In this document: piece by piece, positions 35,129 through 44,046 of the stretch
Position numbering within the stretch: position 1 is the first letter of the stretch
How the letters are laid out: every line of letters starts with the position of its first letter
Assembly (NCBI RefSeq): GCF_002174455.2
Contig: NZ_CP147246.1
Location: 1,391,501-1,455,500 of the forward strand
Direction of reading: 5' to 3'
Origin: Enterococcus sp. 9D6_DIV0238
GTDB taxonomy: Bacteria; Bacillota; Bacilli; Lactobacillales; Enterococcaceae
Length of the DNA stretch: 64,000 bases
Notes under the pieces: generated by a model
The model's input: only the letters and a program-made list of their open reading frames with translations
Told to the model about the DNA's origin: nothing
The model's database searches: none
Made by a program: the position numbers and the translations under genes

Positions 35129-37009
35129 CTACTCCTCTCGTATATAATTCAATAAAGCAGTGATTTCTGCTTGATTAACCATTAAATCGTTTTTAGCAAA
35201 AATTTGTTCGATTTTTCCGACTAATTCCTGCTGTGCCAACAATGTTTCTTTCACTATATTCCCTTCATTCTCGTACTGACTATCAAAGGTAATACGATGG
35301 ACCATCAACATCACATGAAGTAAAAATGCTTCTCTATACTCACAAGTCAGCTTTTCAGCAAAAGCTTTGAGCAATTCTTCATAAATGACATATATCCGCA
35401 CTAAAATATCTCTGCTTTCCGCCTCTATTCCCTGTTTTTCTTTCACTTGATGACGTGGGATCAAACGAGGAACTTTTCCAGATTTTGTCTGTGTCAATAT
35501 TTTATTGACTTCCTCTTGAATGCTATGGATATCCGCCTCTGTCGGTAATGGATTGACTTTGATAAAAGGACGATTCATGATCTCGATTGGGAAAATACTT
35601 AAAACGAGATCCGGATTTTTTTCCTCGATCACGTCTACAGCATTCAAAACAGAAGCAAACCCAGCGATTTCGACATTCGCCACTTCTTCTAATATTTTTT
35701 GTTCGATCAAGCTTGTCACACCAAGACCTGTTGAACAGACATAAACAATTCGGACAACATTGATTTCATGCTGATTTTTTTCATATGCTACTAAAAAATG
35801 CAGCGCAATGTAAGCGATAAACGAGTCATTGATCAGTAATGCCGAACCGACAATGTCACTTTGACTTGCAAGTTGGATCGCTGAAAACAGCTGCGGATAC
35901 TTAGCCTTGATGTCATCAACAAAAGGATTGTACTCATTGATGTAGAGGTGTTTTTTCGTTAAGCGTAAGGACAAATGTGCAAAAAGGTTTGTGAACAACT
36001 GCTGATCTCGATAAAAAGGAAAATTGACTTCTTCTGACACATCTTTGATCAATTCCTCAGTCAAACCAACAATATCTTGCCGATTATTTGCTACAAAAAC
36101 GTCACTGTAAACATAAAAATATTCATCTGCCAACAACGGTAATTCATAATGATCAAACACTTTTTTCATCAGTAAAAACGGCAACTCTTGTTTTTGCTGT
36201 AACACCTTTTGATTCGTGAGCAATTTGTAGCCGCCCACTGTATGATGCAGCTGCATACGTGATGCTGCGATTGCGACTCGCAATGTAATTGAAAGAATTT
36301 CAGCATAATTGAATTGATCGAATAAAGAAGGATCGATCAGATTCGTCATTTCTTTCAAAGCGACTTGGTAGATACTTTGAAAAATCGTATGAACACCTAC
36401 ATGAACTTCCTGCATCTTTTTTTGCTGACCAGATTGAACAAAATAGCTCATGATTTGATAAATGTCATATTCTGTTATCTCTTTTTGTGTGATGTATTCC
36501 ATCAACAAACGAATCTTACTTTCATCTCCGACAATCGAAAACCCTTGACGGCTTTGCCTATTCAGTACAAGCCCGTATGAAAGAACCAATTCTTCTACAC
36601 GATCTAAATCGCTAATGATCGTATTTCGACTCACCTGAATCTCCTCTGACAATTGTTGAGATGTCAGATGTGCGGGGGCTAATAATAAGCGAAAAATCAA
36701 TTGATTGATTCTTAATTCTTGGTCTGGATAAGTCTCAAAACGTTCGACCTCAATGATTTCGTTTTTCAACGTTAAACGTTCTGAATCTGGAATATCTAAC
36801 CAAATCCCTTTGTTACGACGCGTATGTAGTTCAACCTTTTGCTCTTTAAACCACTCACGAACATTGTCTAAATCATATTTGATCGACCGTACACTGACTT
36901 GAAAGGTATCTGCTAATTCTTTTGTCGTCACACTCTCTTCTAAATCTAAAAGCATCAGTAAAATTTTTATTTCGCGTTTTGATAAGTGCAGAGACACACC
37001 GCTCACCAA
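35129..37009 (-). CDS. Transcriptional activator with HTH, PRD and EIIB-like domains
   Basis: 626 residues. Two N-terminal helix-turn-helix segments (residues ~10-60, VTTKELADTFQVSVRSIKYD, and ~110-150, LTSQQLSEEIQVSRNTIISD) are followed by two PRDs (~180-390), an EIIB-like domain with Cys in RIVYVCSTGLGVTSLIEQ (~420-500), and a third PRD-like domain (~530-625) where LicR/MtlR-type activators carry EIIA. The start is TTG at 37009 or the next GTG codon, after AAGGGA. It heads the cluster and is the likely activator. DNA dyads AAAGTTGCACTT lie upstream. Confidence 0.82.
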   Translation of the reverse strand: MVSGVSLHLSKREIKILLMLLDLEESVTTKELADTFQVSVRSIKYDLDNVREWFKEQKVELHTRRNKGIWLDIPDSERLTLKNEIIEVERFETYPDQELRINQLIFRLLLAPAHLTSQQLSEEIQVSRNTIISDLDRVEELVLSYGLVLNRQSRQGFSIVGDESKIRLLMEYITQKEITEYDIYQIMSYFVQSGQQKKMQEVHVGVHTIFQSIYQVALKEMTNLIDPSLFDQFNYAEILSITLRVAIAASRMQLHHTVGGYKLLTNQKVLQQKQELPFLLMKKVFDHYELPLLADEYFYVYSDVFVANNRQDIVGLTEELIKDVSEEVNFPFYRDQQLFTNLFAHLSLRLTKKHLYINEYNPFVDDIKAKYPQLFSAIQLASQSDIVGSALLINDSFIAYIALHFLVAYEKNQHEINVVRIVYVCSTGLGVTSLIEQKILEEVANVEIAGFASVLNAVDVIEEKNPDLVLSIFPIEIMNRPFIKVNPLPTEADIHSIQEEVNKILTQTKSGKVPRLIPRHQVKEKQGIEAESRDILVRIYVIYEELLKAFAEKLTCEYREAFLLHVMLMVHRITFDSQYENEGNIVKETLLAQQELVGKIEQIFAKNDLMVNQAEITALLNYIREE

Positions 37010-37282
37010 CTTTCTTTCCCTTACAATTGAACTATAGCTTGATTTTTATTGCCAAACAACACAAAAAAGTTGCACTTACACAAGTGCAACTTTCTTAATA
37101 TTCTTATTTATTAAAAAAAATCAACTTATTCTATTTGTTATTTTACCTCAGTAAACAAAAGTATTCTACTCAGAAATTCAAGTTTCATAGGCTTTTTCAT
37201 TTAGTGCAACAGATAATAACTTTTATTAAATCCCTCTTGCACCAACAAGTGCAATACTCTTTTTTTGCACAAATTAGATCAT
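37010..37282 (-). promoter_or_regulatory. Upstream region of the cluster regulator with TTGCAC dyads
   Basis: Carries the perfect 12-base dyad at 37066-37093 (4-base loop), a second dyad TTGCAC-N6-GTGCAA at 37235-37252, and half sites near 37201 and 37263. On the minus strand the 37066-37093 dyad is followed by TTTTTT, so it might be an attenuator hairpin instead of, or as well as, an operator. No clear -35/-10 pair recognised. Confidence 0.45.
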
Positions 37283-37310
37283 AAAAAAAGAAGACCGAAG
37301 TCTTCTTTTT
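37283..37310 (-). terminator. Intrinsic terminator with TTCG tetraloop
   Basis: Stem GAAGAC/GTCTTC extended by A-T pairs, UUCG loop, and U-tract. Terminates the candidate small RNA and any read-through from the oxidoreductase gene. Confidence 0.85.
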
Positions 37311-37479
37311 ACACAGTATTTATAAACATAAATAGATAAAATCTTCTCCACAAAAATATTTATCCGACACGCCTACATCCGGTAGGTATGATTAAACATA
37401 TGTGCCTCTGTGGATTGGTCAATCACTAGCCGTCAAAACGGAACAGCAAAGCTGTCTGATTGAGTCAACTCGTCGCATG
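37283..37479 (-). ncRNA. Candidate structured small RNA (~195 nt)
   Basis: Own promoter on the minus strand: -35 TTGCGT (37508-37513), 17-base spacer, -10 TAAAGT (37485-37490). Own terminator: GAAGAC-TTCG-GTCTTC plus seven T (37283-37310). In between there is a three-way junction (TCAATCA/TGATTGA closing two hairpins, ACAGC-TTT-GCTGT and CCGT-TTTG-ACGG), a CCTAC-CGGAT-GTAGG hairpin enclosed by TCCACA/TGTGGA, and no ORF with a ribosome site. It does not match a riboswitch I know. Confidence 0.5.
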
Positions 37480-37523
37480 AAGCTACTTTAACATAAATAC
37501 TCTTTAAACGCAACAGAGATTCT

Positions 37524-38498
37524 TCAGCCAATCTGACCTTCTTTTAGCCATTGCGTATACAGATCATCTACTAAAGTAACTGTCTGAAGGGTCATCTCTT
37601 TCGTCATTATCGGACTTTCAATCATCCCTTGGTTCAAACAGCTATTCACATGATCGATCTCAAATTCAAATTCGCTTTCAAAATCAGCAGTTAACTTTTC
37701 CTGTTTGCCATTATTGTAATAAATCATCGCCTCACGTGCTTTCCAAAACTCTGGAATTTCGATTCTGCCTTTTTCACCATAAATCGTCATTTTGCTCGGA
37801 ATATCTACTTTAACAGAAATAAAAATATTCCCTAATACTTGATTTTGAAATTTTAAGCTCAAATTTGCTTGATCATCTGTTTGGCCTTTTTCAGCAGTTG
37901 CGTTTCCATAATACTCCGTAATCTTTTGTCCCAACAAAAACTGCATATACTGGATCGGGTAACTGCCTGAGCCATGTAGCGCTCCGCCACCTGCTGTCAA
38001 AGAATGGAACCATGAAATATGATCGACACTCGGATAGGTCGTTACAGACTGTAATAGCTGAATACGTCCAATTTTCTGCTGCTCGATTGCCTCTTTGACT
38101 TGCATAGTGACAGGTAGAAATACTGCTTTTTGAGCTTCCATCAAAAAACAACCATTCTTTTCTGCTAACTCAAAAAGTTCTACTGCCTGCTTACTATCGA
38201 GCGTAAAAGGTTTCTCCACCAGCACGTGCTTACCATGCAGCAATACTTGTTTTGCACTTTCATAATGACCTTTATTATAGGTTGCTACATAAATAATATC
38301 GATCTCTTGATCCTGATACAATTCTTCATAACTTCCATAAGCTTTTGGAATAGCTAAGTCTGTTGCCATTTTTTTTGCTTTTGTCAAAGATCTTGAAGCA
38401 ATCGCAGTTGCTTCACCTTGATGGCTTTTTCTGATTCCCTGAACAAAACGAGGCACAATTTGAGCTGTACTTAAAATCCCATAACGAATCGGTCTCAT
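37524..38498 (-). CDS. Gfo/Idh/MocA family NAD(P)-dependent oxidoreductase
   Basis: 324 residues. Rossmann N-terminus IRYGILSTAQIVPRFVQGI, family motif GKHVLVEKPFTLD (the EKP motif with catalytic Lys near residue 95), and C-terminal substrate domain with GGGALHGSGSYPIQY. It oxidises or reduces a sugar, inositol or dihydrodiol substrate; specificity cannot be read. Apparently monocistronic, with the small-RNA promoter directly behind its stop. Confidence 0.85.
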   Translation of the reverse strand: MRPIRYGILSTAQIVPRFVQGIRKSHQGEATAIASRSLTKAKKMATDLAIPKAYGSYEELYQDQEIDIIYVATYNKGHYESAKQVLLHGKHVLVEKPFTLDSKQAVELFELAEKNGCFLMEAQKAVFLPVTMQVKEAIEQQKIGRIQLLQSVTTYPSVDHISWFHSLTAGGGALHGSGSYPIQYMQFLLGQKITEYYGNATAEKGQTDDQANLSLKFQNQVLGNIFISVKVDIPSKMTIYGEKGRIEIPEFWKAREAMIYYNNGKQEKLTADFESEFEFEIDHVNSCLNQGMIESPIMTKEMTLQTVTLVDDLYTQWLKEGQIG

Positions 38499-38726
38499 TC
38501 ATCTCAACTCCTTTTCTCTACTATAGCTATTATTCACTATAATTTCAAAAAACCTCTATTTTATCACTTACAAAAAAAAACTGGAAGTACAGATAATGAA
38601 TGTCTCCCAGCCGATCGATTATTAACATTTTAAAGCATCGATACAGATTTCCCCAACAGTTTCCCAATATCGCTTATCTGCAAATAAAAAATGCCTATGT
38701 ACAACTTACTTATGTATCACTTTTAC

Positions 38727-39068
38727 TTAACGAATACCAATACTGATTTTCAACGCCTGATCGACCTTCAGCATATCATCATCCTGTAACTGACAAATTT
38801 TATGCAAAATTCGTTCTTTATCCAGCGTTCGGATTTGCTCTAGTAATACCAAAGACGGCGTCATCCGATCTTCATGCGGAATATCTACTTTCACCTGTGT
38901 CGGCTGCATTTTCTTATTCACATTCCTCGTGATCGGAGCAACAATCAATGTCGGACTAAATAGATTTCCCTTATTATTTTGGATAATCAATACAGGTCTT
39001 ATCCCGCCTTGCTCTGAACCAATCACAGGTGAGAGATTCGCATAAAATATTTCTCCTCTTCGTATCAT
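38727..39068 (-). CDS. Second MazF-family toxin, no adjacent antitoxin
   Basis: 113 residues, clearly paralogous to the alr-linked MazF: RRGEIFYANLSPVIGSEQGG, catalytic Arg24 and Thr47 (VAPITRN) conserved, LLEQIRTLDKERILHKI. It starts at ATG after GGGGTG, with an extended -10 TGATATAAT at 39111-39119. The flanks hold no MazE-like gene: downstream is intergenic then an oxidoreductase, upstream 630 bases lack an ORF. If active, an antitoxin must act in trans. Confidence 0.85.
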   Translation of the reverse strand: MIRRGEIFYANLSPVIGSEQGGIRPVLIIQNNKGNLFSPTLIVAPITRNVNKKMQPTQVKVDIPHEDRMTPSLVLLEQIRTLDKERILHKICQLQDDDMLKVDQALKISIGIR

Positions 39069-39504
39069 CGTAATTTATCACCCCTTATTCACAAAACACT
39101 ATTTTTGTAAATTATATCATGCTTTTACATTGGAATTTTTCAATATTTTATGCTATTTACTAAAAACTTTGATAATCTCTATAAAAGGAAAATTTGATGA
39201 GAAAAACCTTTCAGATAGTTGTTCTTCCAAAAAGATATTTTATTCAAATATACTTAACGAACTATAAATAAAATCGAATATAAAAAAGACATTCCGTTCA
39301 TAAAAAAATGATTTTCTCTAAAAAAGAGAAACTTCCTTTATATATATGGATTTACATAAATAAAAAATAACGTTTAAATATTATAGATATCAACTGTTAC
39401 GTTTTCATTTTGATTTCATATAAATGATTTTCATATGCAAATAATACAAAATAATTTGTTTTTATTAATCATAAAAAAAGATGATATTTCCTCCTCATTA
39501 AATT
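39069..39504. other. ~440-base AT-rich intergenic region
   Basis: Contains the second mazF promoter (extended -10 TGATATAAT). Otherwise A/T-rich with homopolymer tracts; I see no gene, RNA or repeat that I can support. Confidence 0.5.
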
Positions 39505-39558
39505 CTAATAAAAAAAGAGTGACTGGGTTATAACTCGTAGAGTTATAATCCAGTCACT
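39505..39558 (-). terminator. Strong terminator downstream of the PASTA operon
   Basis: 19-base arms AGTGACTGG(G/A)TTATAACTC on the minus strand, followed by CTTTTTTTATTAG. The hairpin lies about 145 bases after the PASTA gene stop. Confidence 0.8.
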
Positions 39559-39701
39559 TCAAAAACAGATAAACGATGGAAACAGATGGAAGGCTTTCTT
39601 ATTTCTTGATTCCCGAAATTGAAAACTTCTGTTCCAACCTCCTAAAAACTTGATCATTCGATCTTCTATCCTAATTTTTTCCAATCGCTTGTATTCACCA
39701 T

Positions 39702-41153
39702 TCAGCGTTCTTCCTTTTCTTCATCAGATTCAGAATCTGCTCCAGAAGAGTTATTCGCTTTGGGAGTAGCTGCTCCAGCCAAATTACCTAAACTAATATC
39801 AAGTCCAACAGTATATTCCAAAGGAACATACTGATTATATGCGCTCACCCCTACAACTGTTCCTTTAGGTTCAGCAGAATCTACATATCTCACAGTATAT
39901 CGAATATTCGCTCCTTTAGATTGAAATTCTTCATAGAAATATTTTTGTAGATCTCCTTCGACCGTATTGTTCCTCAAATCTTTCAAGTAAGGCTGCCCTG
40001 CTGAGTAATACACATCCACCTTTAAATCATCTTTACTAGTCAACGTTGTTCCAGCTTCAACACTTTGGGAAATCAGTTGACCATAAGGAACATTCGCGGT
40101 AAAAATCGTTTTCGCCTTGACAGTCAAGCCTTCTACAGCAGAACCAGCTTCTTCCTGTGTATATTCAGAAAAATTCGGTACCACATATCCTTTACCTAAA
40201 GAAACTGTGACAGTCATGCTGTCTTTTTTAGCTATCTTCTGATCTTTGGCAATACTTTGTGAGATAATACTTTCCGCTGGTATTTCTGCTGAACTAGCCT
40301 CCTCGTATGTCACCTTGATTTCATTGGTCTTCGCCCAGCTCTCAACTTCTGCTTTCGGCTTTTTGGTGAAATCAGGAACAGAAATATTCTTTTCAAACGT
40401 TTCTTTGCCTTTTGAATAATACATATTTGCTTTATCTTTACGTTTATAGTTTTCCTTCTTGACTTCTTTATTGACGATTTCAAAACGAATCGATTTGCCT
40501 TTTTCCAACGTCTCATTGTATTCGTCGATCAGAGAAATATTATCTGCATGGTTCTTTTTGATCCATTGTTCTGCTTCTGATTTTTTCATCGTCATAAAAT
40601 CAGGTAATGTCAATTTTTCTTCCGGATCTGCACCTAAACTAGCTGTGACTTTTAGCTCAGAGCCTTTTTTGATCTTGCTGCCTTTTTTTGATTTTTGTGT
40701 AATCACTTTATTCGTCTCGACATTCTTATCGTATTTCTGTTCAACATCGATCTTTACCTTATTTTCAGTTGCCCATGTTCGTGCTTCAGCTAAGTCTTTC
40801 CCAGAAAAATCTGGTACTTTAACATGCGTCATTTGATAATAAGTGAAATAGACAACGCCTAACAAAATGATTGCACCGATTCCAATCAGTATAAACTTTT
40901 TTTTGCGTTTTTGATGATACGTTGGATCGATCTGCGTTTCAGAATCCACTTGGCTTCTGCTCATGGTTGGAATGATCTCATCGGCCGCTTGAAAATCATT
41001 GGCTGGCTCCACAAATGTTTCTGTGGGCTTATCTACCACGTTACGCGGCAGCGATTCTTGCTTTTGTATTCGTTCTTCTTGTTTTGTCTGTTGCTTCTTC
41101 TCTTTAGTTTCCTTATAGCTGTCTTTATTGAAATTTGATAAAAAATCACTCAT
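39702..41153 (-). CDS. PASTA-repeat membrane protein without kinase domain
   Basis: 483 residues: cytosolic charged Gln/Lys/Glu-rich tail (1-82), basic KKRKKK and one membrane helix (87-105), then four extracellular PASTA domains from residue 112 (VPDFSGKDLAEARTWATENK, LPDFMTMKKSEAEQWIKKNH, VPDFTKKPKAEVESWAKTNE, VPNFSEYTQEEAGSAVEG) and a C-terminal unknown domain. PASTA domains bind muropeptides or beta-lactams in PASTA kinases; here the kinase is absent and the protein is the last gene of an ABC/two-component operon (8-base overlap with the ATPase), so it may sense or present wall fragments to that system (inference). Confidence 0.85.
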   Translation of the reverse strand: MSDFLSNFNKDSYKETKEKKQQTKQEERIQKQESLPRNVVDKPTETFVEPANDFQAADEIIPTMSRSQVDSETQIDPTYHQKRKKKFILIGIGAIILLGVVYFTYYQMTHVKVPDFSGKDLAEARTWATENKVKIDVEQKYDKNVETNKVITQKSKKGSKIKKGSELKVTASLGADPEEKLTLPDFMTMKKSEAEQWIKKNHADNISLIDEYNETLEKGKSIRFEIVNKEVKKENYKRKDKANMYYSKGKETFEKNISVPDFTKKPKAEVESWAKTNEIKVTYEEASSAEIPAESIISQSIAKDQKIAKKDSMTVTVSLGKGYVVPNFSEYTQEEAGSAVEGLTVKAKTIFTANVPYGQLISQSVEAGTTLTSKDDLKVDVYYSAGQPYLKDLRNNTVEGDLQKYFYEEFQSKGANIRYTVRYVDSAEPKGTVVGVSAYNQYVPLEYTVGLDISLGNLAGAATPKANNSSGADSESDEEKEER

Positions 41154-41820
41154 TCAACATCAACTCACCTTGCTTTAGAAAATAAGTTTTATCTGATTGA
41201 TTCGCAATTTCATTCGAGTGGGTAACAACGATCACACATTTATTATGTGTTTCAGCTAGATCTTTGAAAATATCGACAATTTCCTGCTCCATTCCCTCAT
41301 CCAAATTCCCGGTAGGTTCATCTGCAAGAATAATATCGACATTTGTCGCTAAAGCTCTGGCAATCGCCACACGTTGCTGCTCTCCACCTGACAGCTGTCC
41401 CACTAAACGATCCGCTTTACTTTTATTGATCCCAATATAATCCAATAAATTATACGCGACCTCACGATCATCCTTCGGCATATCATTATCTGTGATCGAC
41501 ATAGCAACTAAGACATTTTCTAAAGCAGTCAGATACGGCACTAAATTGTAGCTTTGAAAGATGATACTAATGTCATCTCTGCGGTATTTTTCCAAACCGA
41601 TTTCCTTGATATTTTGCCCTTTATACAGTACTTCACCCGATTTAGGTTCATCTAATGCACTGATCAAAGAAAGAAAGGTCGTCTTTCCCGACCCTGATTG
41701 CCCTAAGATGGTGTAAAATTGTCCCTGATCAAAATTGATCGATGTATCCTGTAAAATCATCCGGCGTTTGTCCCCGTCCTGATAAAAATAGCTCACGTTT
41801 TTTGCTTGTAAAATTGTCAT
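41146..41820 (-). CDS. ABC transporter ATPase, MacB/LolD type (canonical)
   Basis: 224 residues, all catalytic motifs intact: Walker A LGQSGSGKTTFL, Q-loop FQSYNLVPYL, signature LSGGEQQRVAIARAL, Walker B IILADEPTGNLD and switch His in VVTHSNEIA. It powers the FtsX-like permease encoded 12 bases upstream and may form a dimer with the degenerate ATPase encoded earlier in the operon. Overlaps the PASTA gene by 8 bases. Confidence 0.9.
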   Translation of the reverse strand: MTILQAKNVSYFYQDGDKRRMILQDTSINFDQGQFYTILGQSGSGKTTFLSLISALDEPKSGEVLYKGQNIKEIGLEKYRRDDISIIFQSYNLVPYLTALENVLVAMSITDNDMPKDDREVAYNLLDYIGINKSKADRLVGQLSGGEQQRVAIARALATNVDIILADEPTGNLDEGMEQEIVDIFKDLAETHNKCVIVVTHSNEIANQSDKTYFLKQGELMLNE

Positions 41821-41832
41821 TCTGATTTCCTC

Positions 41833-43311
41833 CTACATCATGATTTTCTTTGGATTCAGCCTTAAAACATACGTCAAAGGCAAAACAGCAGAGAATAAAA
41901 CTGTACTTAATCCGGCAATCAAAAATGTTATGATGTAGCTAAAAGAAAATCTCACTTCATAAGCTCCTGTCACTTCTTCACTTGTTAAATTCGGCATATT
42001 AGTCGTTCCGCCCATCATCATCATACCATTCGTACTTGCGCTTTCAGTTTGTGAAAAAGCATCACTGGCAACTAAGGATTCTGAAACCATTTTTCCAAGA
42101 AAATTCCCTGTTACTAAGGACAAACACATTGCAACTAGACTGATCAGCAATAATTCGATCAAAATCTGCTGCATCACCTTCATTCTGCTTTCTCCTAAAG
42201 AAAGATAAATACCAAGCTCATGTTTACGATCACGTAAAAATAGAATGACCACTAAAGAAATGATCAATAACGTCGCACCGATCGCTAAAACAACCACGTA
42301 ACCGGAAATTTTCGACATCTTTTTGACCGTACCGCCAACTTGATCATATTGATCTGTTGAGGCATTCAATTTGTAGCCCTCAGGAATACTCGCTTTAGCT
42401 TCTTCTTTAAAGGCTTCCACATCTTCCGGAGATTTTAAGTTATACGTAGGTGTGATTTGAACAGTATCTTCAAATGTCGCCTCTGAGCCATCTGTATTTT
42501 TATAACGATCCGGCAATAACTCTTTCCCTTTATCAAATTCAACTTTACTGATTGCTTTTACAGCATCATTTGGCATATATACTGTATTGAATTGTTCTGT
42601 TTCTAAAAATTGTTCATTGACTCCTTGCTTTTCTTTGTCATCTGACTTTTTCTTTTCCACACTGGCAGGTTCAAAAATACCAATGATCTCAACGGGATGG
42701 TCTTGACTCCCAACTTCTTCTGTTGAGCCGTCAGCTTTATAATCGACTATTGAGCTATCTAAAACTACTTTATCACCAACATTGAACCCATTTTCTTCTG
42801 CGACTTTCTTTGAAATAATTGCAACGTCTTTTCCATTGTTGATTTCATCTTGCTTAAAGGTTCTACCTTCAATCAATTTCACATTCTTATCTTTAAAATC
42901 CAATGGCTCTAATAAATTCGTCCCTTTAAGATTCAGCATATTCGACATATTACTGACTACACCAGAATTTTCCTGTTCATAGGTTTTGATTTTTTTTACG
43001 AACAACGTCGTTTTCACATTGTAATCAAAATCCTTGACGTATGTTGATTTTCCTAATTGTTTAATGGTTTCTTCTTTTAATGTACCTGGAGAAAACGACT
43101 GTCCTTCTTCCATCATTTTGTCAAAGTCCAATTCAACTGTGACCATCGCACCTAGATCATTTTTGATTTTCTTTTCTACATTTGCCGAAGATTGCTGGAT
43201 CGCAATAGATCCCGCAATGACATTTCCTAAAATGAAAATAACAGCAAATAGAATAATCGATTTTCCTTTTCTTCTTGTTACACTACATAATGCCCGATTC
43301 CAATAATTCAT
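41833..43311 (-). CDS. FtsX/MacB-like ABC permease
   Basis: 492 residues from ATG at 43311 (after GAAGGA; eight extra codons upstream would cover the site). One N-terminal membrane helix (~19-40), a large extracellular domain (~45-330, acidic/lysine-rich), and three helices at the C-terminus with LRDRKHELGIYLSLGESRMKV, typical of MacB-type mechanotransmission permeases. It contains a Met-rich TNGMMMMGGTTNMPN loop before the last helix. Paired with the canonical ATPase immediately downstream. Confidence 0.85.
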   Translation of the reverse strand: MNYWNRALCSVTRRKGKSIILFAVIFILGNVIAGSIAIQQSSANVEKKIKNDLGAMVTVELDFDKMMEEGQSFSPGTLKEETIKQLGKSTYVKDFDYNVKTTLFVKKIKTYEQENSGVVSNMSNMLNLKGTNLLEPLDFKDKNVKLIEGRTFKQDEINNGKDVAIISKKVAEENGFNVGDKVVLDSSIVDYKADGSTEEVGSQDHPVEIIGIFEPASVEKKKSDDKEKQGVNEQFLETEQFNTVYMPNDAVKAISKVEFDKGKELLPDRYKNTDGSEATFEDTVQITPTYNLKSPEDVEAFKEEAKASIPEGYKLNASTDQYDQVGGTVKKMSKISGYVVVLAIGATLLIISLVVILFLRDRKHELGIYLSLGESRMKVMQQILIELLLISLVAMCLSLVTGNFLGKMVSESLVASDAFSQTESASTNGMMMMGGTTNMPNLTSEEVTGAYEVRFSFSYIITFLIAGLSTVLFSAVLPLTYVLRLNPKKIMM

Positions 43312-43368
43312 ACATTTTTCCTTCCCATCGTACAATCTCTCTATTGATCTGGGAAGAAAGGGGTCCTT

Positions 43369-44046
43369 TTACATCCCGTCAATTTCCGTATTGTCCTTGA
43401 TAAATGATAGCTTCCCACCATTCAGCCCCCATAATTCATCTACATAAGCTGCAATTTTTTGCGATTGCGAACCAATGATGATGCACTTGTTTTCATTTTT
43501 TGCATATACACATAAATAAGCCATGATCGCCTCTAGAGAAAGCTCACTTAGCGTCTTTTCCGGAGCATCTAATAGAATGATTTCGGGATCATTCAACGTA
43601 GCTTTTGCTAAAGATACTCTTTGCTGATCTGCGGCAGACAGTTTTTTGATTTTTTTACTTGCTTGTTTTTCATTTATTCCTACTTCTTTTAGCCGTTTAA
43701 GAAACTGTTCTGTATCATTTACTTGCCTCCAGGACAGCAGCTTGAACATCGTTAGTGCACTCGCATCAGAAAGTAGATTATATTGCTGAAAAACTGTGCC
43801 GACTTCTTTTCTACGGTAACGATCTCGGTCTATTTTTTGAAAATTCTGATTTTTAAACAGAATATCACCGCTAGAAATTTTGCCGAATCCTGCTAAAAGA
43901 GCTAGTAGAGCTGTCTTTTCAGCATTATTTTCCCCTAAAATCCCATAAACTTTTCCTGCTGAAAAATCCACTGTGATCCCTTTTAACATTGTCACTTTAC
44001 TTTTTTTATGTGTATAAACTATATTTTTAAGAGAGAGAATCGTCAC
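43369..44046 (-). CDS. Degenerate ABC ATPase (pseudo-ATPase)
   Basis: 225 residues of the LolD/MacB type, but key sites are changed: Walker A GENNAEKTA (two glycines lost; Lys44 retained), signature LSAADQQRV instead of LSGGQ, Walker B glutamate replaced (LLLDAPEKTL, Ala161), and the switch His lost (IIIGSQSQK). It starts inside the stop of the upstream permease gene (ATGA overlap), so it is translated. Likely non-hydrolysing; may pair with the canonical ATPase in an asymmetric dimer (inference). Confidence 0.8.
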   Translation of the reverse strand: MTILSLKNIVYTHKKSKVTMLKGITVDFSAGKVYGILGENNAEKTALLALLAGFGKISSGDILFKNQNFQKIDRDRYRRKEVGTVFQQYNLLSDASALTMFKLLSWRQVNDTEQFLKRLKEVGINEKQASKKIKKLSAADQQRVSLAKATLNDPEIILLDAPEKTLSELSLEAIMAYLCVYAKNENKCIIIGSQSQKIAAYVDELWGLNGGKLSFIKDNTEIDGM

